Of a stretch of 20,249 bases of DNA, positions 14,748 through 20,249 are shown piece after piece. The translations under genes and the position numbers were made by a program. Where the stretch lies: positions 1-20,249 of the forward strand of contig CALXGC010000046.1 in NCBI GenBank assembly GCA_944387755.1. Direction: 5' to 3'. This DNA is from an uncultured Oscillospiraceae bacterium. GTDB lineage: Bacteria; Bacillota_A; Clostridia; Oscillospirales; Oscillospiraceae. The stretch's first letter is position 1, and every line of letters starts with the position of its first letter. The notes beneath the pieces are model-generated. The model saw nothing but the letters and a program-made list of their open reading frames with translations. It was not told where the DNA came from and did not search any database.

Positions 14748-16447
14748 CCGTAGGCCGACGTGACCAGGTAGTTGACGAAGACCTCCTCGTCCCCGTTGAG
14801 GCCGCTCTTGATCTCCACGTTGTAGTTGTCGTTGAGGCCGGTCTCCACCCGCACCGGGTAGAAGCCCTCCTCCGGAGAGGGGTACAGGGGCGTCTCGCCG
14901 GGCATGGTCTCCGGAATCTCCAGGTCCACGGCGTTCTCCGGCCGCTCCTCCGCCCGGATGAAGACCACATAGTCGGTGCTCATGCCGTCCTCCGAGGGGA
15001 TGCTCTTCACGCTCTGCATGGGGACCATCATACAGTCGTCGGACTGGCTGGCCACGAAGGAGTAATCTAAGTACATGCCCGCCAGCAGGGCGCCGTTCAT
15101 ATTGTCCACCGTCAGGGTGACGGGGTAGCTGGTCATGCCGTTGCTGCTCTCGGCGGAGCCCATGTTGATGGCGGTGACGGTGCCCACGAACACATTGCCG
15201 TTCCAGTCAGTGAGGTCCACCATCATGCCCGGCTGGACGAAGGCGATGTTCCGGTCGTCCACGGTGATGTCCACCACCATGTTGGTGGTGTTGGAGATGG
15301 TGATGACAGTGTCGCCGCTCTTCACCTCCATGCCGGGGGTGAGGGTGCAGGAGGTGACGGAGCCGTCGATGGGGGAGACGGCGTTGAAGTCGGCCAGGCC
15401 CTCCTGGGCCTCGGTGAGCTTCTCCATGGCGTCGTCGATCTCCTTCTGCTTGGCGCGGATGTCCTCGTCGATGGTGCTGGAGCCCAGGGTGAGCAGGGCC
15501 TCTCCGGCCTGGACGTCGGCGTAGTTGAGCAGGTTCCCCTGGGAGACCACCGGGCCGGCGGCCTTGGTGACAATCTCGCGGGTCTCATAGTACTCGGTCT
15601 TGCCGTTGGCATAGGGGTAGATGGCGGAGCCGTCCGAGGCGGTCAGGGTGGCGGCGGCGTCCATTCCGGCGGTGAGGGTGCCGGGGTTGTCGAAGACCAG
15701 CACCGCCTCGAAGTGGACGGCCCCCTCCGGGGAGATGAAGCGGACCTTGTTGATTTTCTCCACCGTGCCGGAGAAGGTCCCCATCACCGCGGGGATGGAG
15801 ACGGACACGGGCTGTCCGGCGTAGATCTGGCTTTCATAGGCGTAGCTGAAGTACAAAGACAGCTTCAGCTTCTTGTCGTTGCCCAGGGTAGCCACCGCCG
15901 TCTCCTTGGCCACCTCCTGGTCGGGCTCAAACTCCTTCACGTCAATGAGCTTGCCGGCGAAGGGGGCGCGGGTGGTCAGGTTGTTGGCGTCCTCCAGCAG
16001 GGAGGCCATGTCCTTGTTCAGGCTGTCCACCTGCTCCTGGGCCTGGTCCACCTGGTCCTGGGCCTCCTGGCTGAAGATGGTGTACAGGGGCTGTCCGGCG
16101 GTGACGGTGTCGCCGGGGGCCACAAAGACGTCCTGGACGGTGCCGCCGGCGGTGAGGGTGATGGCGGCGGACTCCTTGGCCTTGGCGTTGCCGCTGCCGG
16201 AGACAGTGCTCTGGATGGTGCCGAACTGCACCGGCTGGGTCTGGAGCTCGCTGGCCGTCTCGTCCTGGTGGGTCAGAAAGCGGTAGAGGAAAACTCCCCC
16301 CGCGGCCAGGAGGGCGAGGACCACGGCAATCAGAATTCCCCGGCGGAGGGTGTGCGGGTTCCACTTTTTGGGCCGCTTTTTCGGCGGGTCCGCCGGGGCG
16401 GCCGGCGGCGCGGCGGGGGCGGGCTGCGGAATGGTGACGTCTGGCAT
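14744..16447 (-). CDS. Membrane fusion protein with two lipoyl/hairpin modules (HlyD/MacA-like)
   Basis: This is a 567-residue periplasmic-adaptor-type protein. A proline/alanine-rich cytoplasmic tail (1-30) is followed by one membrane helix (about 36-57). A first lipoyl half (GGTVQDVFVAPGDTVTAGQ, 101-119), a coiled-coil (about 124-158), a second lipoyl half (APFAGKLIDV, 161-170) and a beta-barrel (about 195-275) come next. The order then repeats: lipoyl half (about 293-322, with ADVQAGEALLTLG), coiled-coil (325-352), lipoyl half (SPIDGSVTSCTLTPGMEV, 358-375) and beta-barrel (from about 388). Usual MacA/HlyD proteins have one such module and 350-400 residues. ATG 16447 follows GAGGAGG (about 16460-16466) at ten bases. 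It is the first gene of the exporter operon. Confidence 0.92.
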   Translation of the reverse strand: MPDVTIPQPAPAAPPAAPADPPKKRPKKWNPHTLRRGILIAVVLALLAAGGVFLYRFLTHQDETASELQTQPVQFGTIQSTVSGSGNAKAKESAAITLTAGGTVQDVFVAPGDTVTAGQPLYTIFSQEAQDQVDQAQEQVDSLNKDMASLLEDANNLTTRAPFAGKLIDVKEFEPDQEVAKETAVATLGNDKKLKLSLYFSYAYESQIYAGQPVSVSIPAVMGTFSGTVEKINKVRFISPEGAVHFEAVLVFDNPGTLTAGMDAAATLTASDGSAIYPYANGKTEYYETREIVTKAAGPVVSQGNLLNYADVQAGEALLTLGSSTIDEDIRAKQKEIDDAMEKLTEAQEGLADFNAVSPIDGSVTSCTLTPGMEVKSGDTVITISNTTNMVVDITVDDRNIAFVQPGMMVDLTDWNGNVFVGTVTAINMGSAESSNGMTSYPVTLTVDNMNGALLAGMYLDYSFVASQSDDCMMVPMQSVKSIPSEDGMSTDYVVFIRAEERPENAVDLEIPETMPGETPLYPSPEEGFYPVRVETGLNDNYNVEIKSGLNGDEEVFVNYLVTSAYG

Positions 16448-16472
16448 GGTATCAAATCCTCCTCACGGCATG

Positions 16473-16509
16473 GGCGCGCGCCGCGGCGGGAGGGCCGCGG
16501 GGGCGCGCC
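16473..16509 (-). promoter_or_regulatory. GC-rich hairpin in the leader of the exporter operon
   Basis: GGCGCGC (16473-16479) pairs with GCGCGCC (16503-16509), and CCGCGGC (16481-16487) pairs with GCCGCGG (16494-16500). A small asymmetric internal loop joins the helices and the hairpin loop has six bases. It ends only a few bases before the ribosome binding site and is not followed by a U-tract, so any effect would be on translation or mRNA stability. Its GGCGCGCCGGG edge resembles the repeat units at 121-474. Confidence 0.6.
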
Positions 16510-16532
16510 GGGATCTCCTATATTACCTGTTT

Positions 16533-16577
16533 ATTATAGGGGCAATTCCGGTCTGAAAGCATTACAGAACAATTACA
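16533..16577 (-). promoter_or_regulatory. Activator-type promoter of the exporter operon
   Basis: On the minus strand a perfect TATAAT (16533-16538) lacks a recognisable -35 box at 16-18 bp. Just upstream, ATTACA occurs twice on the plus strand (16561-16566 and 16572-16577) with an 11-bp period, starting about where a -35 box should be. Direct repeats at one helical turn that replace a poor -35 are typical of OmpR/PhoB-type response-regulator sites. No such regulator is encoded in this window. Confidence 0.65.
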
Positions 16578-16602
16578 AGTGTTTAAGATTTCATGAAGGT
16601 GC

Positions 16603-16628
16603 AAAAAGAGGGCCGGAATCCGGCCCTC
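16603..16628 (-). terminator. Terminator after the second SLH gene
   Basis: A perfect 9-bp stem (GAGGGCCGG at 16608-16616 with CCGGCCCTC at 16620-16628) and three-base loop are followed on the minus strand by TTTTT (16603-16607). It lies nine bases past the stop codon at 16637 and separates this gene from the exporter operon downstream. Confidence 0.95.
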
Positions 16629-16636
16629 GCAAGAGA

Positions 16637-17956
16637 CTACCAGGGGAGCCAGCCGTCCTTCCGGGCGGCCAGAACGTCCAGGGCGCCGTCCAGCAGCTCC
16701 GCCGCATCCGCCCGCGTGAGGGTCTCCCCCAGGGCGGCGGAGCCGGTCTCCTCCTCCCGCAGCACGCCGGAGGCGGCCAGATTGGCGGCGGCCTGACCGG
16801 CCCAGTGGGCGGTCCCCTCCGGGGAGAAGACCTCCAGAGGCACGTCGGCCACGTCCAGAAGCTGGTTGAGCATCACCGTGGCCTCCCCCTGGGTGACGGC
16901 TTCCGACGCGCCGAAGACCGGCGCGCCGTTCTCGTCCCTGGAGCCCTGAATCACCCCGGCCTGAAGGGCGGCGGAGACGAAGCCCTTGGCCCAGACGGGG
17001 ATGGCCCCGTCGTCGGAGAAGCCGGTGACGCTGACGTCCTCCAGGGGCTCCAGCCCGGCGGCGGCCATGGCCAGAGAGAGGAATTCGCTCCGGGAGACCG
17101 CCTGGTCCGGGTGGAAGAAATACTGGCCGCAGCGGTGCTCGCCCACGAAAATGCCCTCCTCCGCCAGGCGGATGGCGGCCTTGTGGGCGGGGTGGCCCGC
17201 CAGGTCGGCATAGGTCACTTTGGTGTCGGGCTTTTTGATCTGAATGCTCACCTTGGCCTCCGAAGAGACGTTGCCCGCAGCGTCCACCGCCACATAGGTG
17301 AAGGAGTCCTTGCCGGTTTTGTTCTCATAGGGGGTGTAGACAAACCGGGCGGAGCCGTCCTCCGCCAGCTCCACGCTGCCCCGGGCGGGGGTGGCGGTGA
17401 GCTGGAAGGAGAGGGTGTCCCCCTCCCCGTCCACCGCGTCGAAGTAGCCGGTGAGGGCCACGGCCCGGTAGGTGGTCAGCTCCATGTTCCGGGCGATGGG
17501 GGGCTCGTTGGCGGCGGAGAGCAGATAGAGGGTGACGGTGGTGTCCTCCGGCGTCCCGGAGGACGGGGAGAAGGAGGGCGTAAAGGTAAACTGGGCGGTG
17601 TCCGCGGTGGGAGCGGAGCTGGACTGGAAGACCAGCCCCGCCAGGGCGGTGGCGTCGATGACCGTGCCGGCGGCCAGGGGCTGTCCCCCAAGGGTGAGCA
17701 CGCCCGCGCCGGGGTCCGGGAGGGCGGTCAGGGTGATGTGGGACAGCACGGCGTCTCCGCCGGCCTCCACCGCGAAATCCGCCGGAGAAAAGGCGATGGC
17801 CTCCCCCGCCAGGCCGTTTTTGGAGAAGTCCGCCACGGCGGGGATCTCCTCCTTCCGGTCCCAGAAAAAGGCCTGGGCGGGGAGAGAGAGTGCGCCGGCG
17901 AGGGCCAGGACGGCCGCTCCGGCCAGCCAGCGGCGGAAAAGAGAGCGCTGTTTCAA
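16637..17956 (-). CDS. Secreted protein with cadherin/CSPG-like and SLH domains
   Basis: This is a 439-residue exported wall protein. A signal peptide ends at about PAQA (26-29). Residues about 45-130 resemble a CSPG/cadherin-like repeat (LPDPGAGVLTLGGQPLAAGT, then AQFTFTPS). A second such domain at about 150-245 contains DGEGDTLSFQL, RGSVELAEDGSARFVYTP and KDSFTYVAVDAAGN. Three SLH repeats fill the C-terminal half (about 248-302, 312-370 and 380-435) and would fix the protein to the cell wall. The start codon is TTG 17956, supported by AAAGGAGG (17965-17972) at eight bases and by the signal peptide that begins there. It is monocistronic, ending at its own terminator. Its SLH repeats are C-terminal, opposite to those of the operon's SLH protein. 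The role is probably structural or adhesive. Confidence 0.88.
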   Translation of the reverse strand: MKQRSLFRRWLAGAAVLALAGALSLPAQAFFWDRKEEIPAVADFSKNGLAGEAIAFSPADFAVEAGGDAVLSHITLTALPDPGAGVLTLGGQPLAAGTVIDATALAGLVFQSSSAPTADTAQFTFTPSFSPSSGTPEDTTVTLYLLSAANEPPIARNMELTTYRAVALTGYFDAVDGEGDTLSFQLTATPARGSVELAEDGSARFVYTPYENKTGKDSFTYVAVDAAGNVSSEAKVSIQIKKPDTKVTYADLAGHPAHKAAIRLAEEGIFVGEHRCGQYFFHPDQAVSRSEFLSLAMAAAGLEPLEDVSVTGFSDDGAIPVWAKGFVSAALQAGVIQGSRDENGAPVFGASEAVTQGEATVMLNQLLDVADVPLEVFSPEGTAHWAGQAAANLAASGVLREEETGSAALGETLTRADAAELLDGALDVLAARKDGWLPW

Positions 17957-18023
17957 CGGGATAACCTCCTTTGAGATGGTATATCCCTAGTATCCGCCTG
18001 GATGGGGAAATGATACAGGAAAA

Positions 18024-18131
18024 GCGAGGGGGAGGCTTTGGAGCGTACAACGTCCGTTGTTTGCGTAGGGGCGGCCTTTGGCCGCCCGCCGGCTTGGCCC
18101 CGGTGAGCGGGCGCACACTGTGCGCCCCTAC
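18024..18131. repeat. Two-hairpin intergenic repeat (REP/MITE-like)
   Basis: A 67-bp element (18065-18131) is bounded by the inverted ends GTAGGGGCG and CGCCCCTAC. It contains two internal hairpins: GGGCGGCC/GGCCGCCC near the left end, and GGGCGCACACTGTGCGCCC near the right end. On its left, 18024-18045 contains GGGGGAGGCTTTGGAGCG, shared with the units at 121-474. No open frame or transposase is present. It lies between the 3' end of the nhaC gene and the 5' end of the SLH gene; neither hairpin has a U-tract. Confidence 0.75.
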
Positions 18132-18159
18132 AGCCAGGAACGGAATGATATTGAGGGCG

Positions 18160-19473
18160 TCAGCGCTCTTTTCCGGAGAAGAAGAGGATGAAGGCCACGG
18201 CGCACACGGCCATGAGATAGCAGTAGAACATATAGGGCACAATGACCAGGGCGGACACCCCCGTTCCGGCGGAGGCGTAGAGCAGCTGTGCGCCGTAGGG
18301 GAGAATGCCCTGCATCACCGAGGCGAAGATGTCCAGCAGGGAGGCGGTGCGCCGGGGGTCAATGCCGTACTCCCGGCTGACGTCCTTGGCGATGGCGCCG
18401 GACATGACGATGGCCACCGTGTTGTTGGCCGTGGCCACGTCCACCGCCGCCACCAGGCCGGCAATGCCGATCTGCGCGCCCTTTTTGGACTTCACCCGGC
18501 GGCGGATGAAGGAGATGATCCACTGGATGCCGCCGTACTCCTTGACCAGGGCCCCAATGCAGGCCACCACAATGGAGATGACGGTGATGTCGTACATGGC
18601 GGTGACGCCGGAGCCCATCACAGAGAAGACCTGCGTCCAGGGGAAGGCCCCGGAGGCCACGCCGACCGCCAGGCTCAGAGCGGTGCCCAGCATAAGGATG
18701 ATAAATACGTTGACGCCAATCAGCGCCCCCACCAGCACCACCAGATAGGGGAGCACCTTCCAGAAGCTGTAGGGCTCCACGCTGACCTGGCCGCTGCCGC
18801 CCCAGGTGAGGGCCAGGAAGATGACCAGCGTCAGGATGGCTGCCGGGAGCACGATGAGGAAGTTCATGCGGAACTTGTCCTTCATCTCGCACCCCTGGGT
18901 GCGCACGGCGGCGATGGTGGTGTCGGAGATCATGGACAGGTTGTCTCCGAACATGGCCCCGCACACCACGGCGGCAATGCACAGCACCATGTCAAAGCCC
19001 GTGGCCTCGCTCATGGACACGGCGAAGGGGGCCAGGGCGGAGACAGTGCCCACCGACGTGCCCATGGAGATGGACACAAAGCAGGCGATTAAAAACAGTC
19101 CGCCCACCGCAAACTGGCTGGGCAGATAGTCCAGAAACAGGTACACGGTGCTGTCCGCCCCTCCGGCGGCGGAGATGGCCCCGGAGAAGGCCCCCGCCGC
19201 CAGAAACACCAGGCACATGGTGAGAATGTTCTCGTCGGCCACCCCGCCGGCCATGACCTTCAGCTTGGCGTTGAAGTCCAGCTTCCGGTTCTGAAAGCAG
19301 GCTGCCGCCAGGGCGATGAGAAAGATGACGATTGCGGGAGTCTGATAAAATCCCTGCTCAATGCCCAGGCCGTACTCAAACAGAAGGCCGCACCCCAGAT
19401 AGAGGGCCAGAAAAATAAAAATCGGGAGCAGGGCGATGAAATTGCCCCTGGGGGTCTGCTGGTTTTGATCCAT
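18160..19473 (-). CDS. nhaC: Na+/H+ antiporter, NhaC family
   Basis: This is a 437-residue membrane protein with about eleven hydrophobic segments. NhaC-type motifs include SISMGTSVGTVSALAPFAV and CGAMFGDNLSMISDTTIAAV in the first half, and AAVDVATANNTVAIVMSGAI in the second. Family members exchange sodium for protons, and some relatives (MleN) exchange lactate with malate, so the exact substrates remain open. ATG 19473 follows AGGAAGG (19481-19487) at about seven bases. The open frame runs further upstream, but that part is antisense to glyA and its leader. A near-consensus promoter is visible (19522-19550). It is divergent from glyA. Confidence 0.92.
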   Translation of the reverse strand: MDQNQQTPRGNFIALLPIFIFLALYLGCGLLFEYGLGIEQGFYQTPAIVIFLIALAAACFQNRKLDFNAKLKVMAGGVADENILTMCLVFLAAGAFSGAISAAGGADSTVYLFLDYLPSQFAVGGLFLIACFVSISMGTSVGTVSALAPFAVSMSEATGFDMVLCIAAVVCGAMFGDNLSMISDTTIAAVRTQGCEMKDKFRMNFLIVLPAAILTLVIFLALTWGGSGQVSVEPYSFWKVLPYLVVLVGALIGVNVFIILMLGTALSLAVGVASGAFPWTQVFSVMGSGVTAMYDITVISIVVACIGALVKEYGGIQWIISFIRRRVKSKKGAQIGIAGLVAAVDVATANNTVAIVMSGAIAKDVSREYGIDPRRTASLLDIFASVMQGILPYGAQLLYASAGTGVSALVIVPYMFYCYLMAVCAVAFILFFSGKER

Positions 19474-19500
19474 TCCGAAATCCTTCCTCTCCAGTGATAT

Positions 19501-19519
19501 AGAAATCTGTACAGTTTCT
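19501..19519 (-). promoter_or_regulatory. Imperfect palindrome at the nhaC start site
   Basis: AGAAATCTGTACAGTTTCT is a near-perfect palindrome: AGAAA and TTTCT flank CTGTACAG, with one extra T on the left. It lies directly downstream of the nhaC -10 box, over the expected start of transcription, so it is placed like a repressor operator. The regulator is unknown. Confidence 0.5.
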
Positions 19520-19521
19520 TT

Positions 19522-19550
19522 ATCATACGAAAAAACCGCCGGAATGTCAA
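19522..19550 (-). promoter_or_regulatory. Sigma-A promoter for nhaC
   Basis: On the minus strand, TTGACA (19545-19550), a 17-bp spacer containing a T6 run, and TATGAT (19522-19527) form a strong promoter. Transcription would begin near 19515, about 40 bases before the start codon. Confidence 0.88.
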
Positions 19551-19593
19551 TGCGGACAGGCCCCGCCTGCATGTTCTCCGGCAAAAGATTTTC

Positions 19594-19631
19594 TACAATT
19601 TCATTGTAATTTCTTTTGGGTCTGGTATAAT
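19594..19631 (+). promoter_or_regulatory. glyA promoter with overlapping palindrome
   Basis: TATAAT (19626-19631) is preceded by TGG, an extended -10. TTGTAA (19604-19609) at 16 bp is a moderate -35. The -35 lies within TACAATTTCATTGTA (19594-19608), an inverted repeat with 6-bp arms and a 3-bp centre, which may be a repressor or activator site. Confidence 0.75.
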
Positions 19632-19667
19632 AGAGCAGACAAGCGTCCGGGGAGGCGTCTGAACTGC

Positions 19668-19688
19668 GGGCGGCCGCAAGGGCCGCCC
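19668..19688 (+). promoter_or_regulatory. Hairpin in the glyA leader
   Basis: GGGCGGCC (19668-19675) pairs with GGCCGCCC (19681-19688) across a five-base loop in the roughly 100-base glyA leader. No T-run follows. I could not match the leader to ZTP, tetrahydrofolate, glycine or other riboswitch cores. Confidence 0.5.
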
Positions 19689-19734
19689 CCGCCCGGCTCC
19701 CCGCCCCCAATACCAGAAAAAAGGAGTGTTCCCA

Positions 19735-20249
19735 TTGGTCACAGAAGTCATGGACTTTATCGCCGCCGCCGACCCGGAGGTGGGCCAGGCCATCCGCGCC
19801 GAGTATGACCGGCAGCAGCAGAATATCGAGCTCATCGCCTCGGAAAACATTGTCAGCGCCGCCGTCCTGGCCGCCGCCGGCACCGTTCTCACCAACAAGT
19901 ACGCCGAGGGCTACCCCGGCAAGCGCTACTACGGCGGCTGCCAGTGCGTGGACGTGGTGGAGAATATCGCCATCGAGCGGGCCAAGCGGCTCTTCGGCGC
20001 CAATTACGCCAACGTGCAGCCCCACTCCGGGGCCCAGGCCAACTTCGCCGTCTACCAGGCCCTGTGCCAGCACGGGGACACGGTGCTGGGCATGAGCCTG
20101 GACCAGGGGGGACACCTGACCCACGGCTCCCCGGTGAATTTTTCCGGCAAGAACTACAACATGGTGGCCTACGGCCTGGGGGCCGACGGCCGCATCGACT
20201 ATGACCAGGTGCGGGATCTGGCCAAAAAGCACAAGCCCCGCATGATCCT
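19735..20249 (+). CDS. glyA: Serine hydroxymethyltransferase (partial, runs off the window)
   Basis: The first 171 codons of a PLP-dependent serine hydroxymethyltransferase are present. The enzyme converts serine and tetrahydrofolate to glycine and methylene-tetrahydrofolate, the main source of one-carbon units. Recognisable motifs are [11 protein letters not shown] (residues 31-41), [26 protein letters not shown] and [15 protein letters not shown]. The lysine that binds PLP lies beyond the window end. The start is TTG 19735, because AAGGAG (19721-19726) sits eight bases upstream; the first ATG, at 19750, would be 23 bases from that site. It is divergent from nhaC with its own promoter. Confidence 0.95.
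   Translation, partial: MVTEVMDFIAAADPEVGQAIRAEYDRQQQNIELIASENIVSAAVLAAAGTVLTNKYAEGYPGKRYYGGCQCVDVVENIAIERAKRLFGANYANVQPHSGAQANFAVYQALCQHGDTVLGMSLDQGGHLTHGSPVNFSGKNYNMVAYGLGADGRIDYDQVRDLAKKHKPRMI

Noticed and set aside
15713..17974. A 753-codon plus-strand frame spanning the fusion-protein and SLH genes
   Set aside because: It crosses a terminator, a promoter and two real genes on the other strand; the product is low-complexity.
19632..19734. ZTP, tetrahydrofolate or glycine riboswitch upstream of glyA
   Set aside because: These are plausible for the gene, but none of their conserved core sequences could be found; only a simple GC-rich hairpin is visible.
19474..20232. N-terminal extension of the NhaC protein
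   Set aside because: The upstream part is antisense to glyA and its promoter, while a ribosome binding site and a strong promoter support the start at 19473.

Overview
The window looks like chromosomal DNA of a GC-rich anaerobic Clostridia member, most like the Oscillospiraceae (Flavonifractor, Lawsonibacter or Oscillibacter type). The grounds are GC-rich genes with strong C/G third-position bias, AT-rich promoters with near-consensus sigma-A boxes, AAGGAGG-type ribosome binding sites, two S-layer-homology (SLH) proteins, a class I-type hybrid cluster protein and GC-rich hairpin repeats between genes. The assignment is inference; no rRNA or tRNA gene is present to confirm it.

Layout. Bases 1-540 hold the possible tail of an upstream gene and a cluster of GC-rich hairpin repeats. 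Bases 542-1439 carry a short operon with a strong promoter: a DUF2089-type helix-turn-helix protein, a three-helix membrane protein and a terminator. Bases 1456-7441 form a catabolic or uptake locus. A GntR/FadR-type repressor and a RocB-like M20 metallohydrolase lie on the minus strand, divergent from a complete TRAP transporter (dctP, dctQ, dctM) on the plus strand. A LarA-family nickel-pincer racemase follows (7480-8763). It converges on hcp (8807-10369, minus). Bases 10435-16577 hold a four-gene minus-strand operon: membrane fusion protein, ABC ATPase, MacB/FtsX-type permease and a 760-residue SLH protein. A second SLH protein (16637-17956) precedes it on the same strand as a separate unit. 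A two-hairpin repeat (18065-18131) separates that gene from an NhaC-family antiporter (18160-19473, minus). The window ends inside glyA (19735-20249, plus), divergent from nhaC.

How the genes work together. The clearest circuit is the GntR-M20-TRAP-larA locus. Both divergent promoters are near consensus with 17-bp spacers. Each has, just downstream of its -10 box, a copy of the same 15-bp sequence (TTGTATACAGAATAC or TTGTATACAGAGTAC) with a GTATAC core. The simplest reading is that the neighbouring GntR protein represses uptake and hydrolysis until a ligand, probably a carboxylate, appears; the LarA-like enzyme would then invert a 2-hydroxyacid brought in by the TRAP system. The substrate cannot be read from sequence. 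The second notable unit is the MacAB-like operon. Its fusion protein has two lipoyl/hairpin modules in one chain, its last gene encodes a cell-wall-anchored SLH protein, and its promoter has a perfect -10, no good -35 and an 11-bp-spaced direct repeat suggesting an OmpR-type activator.
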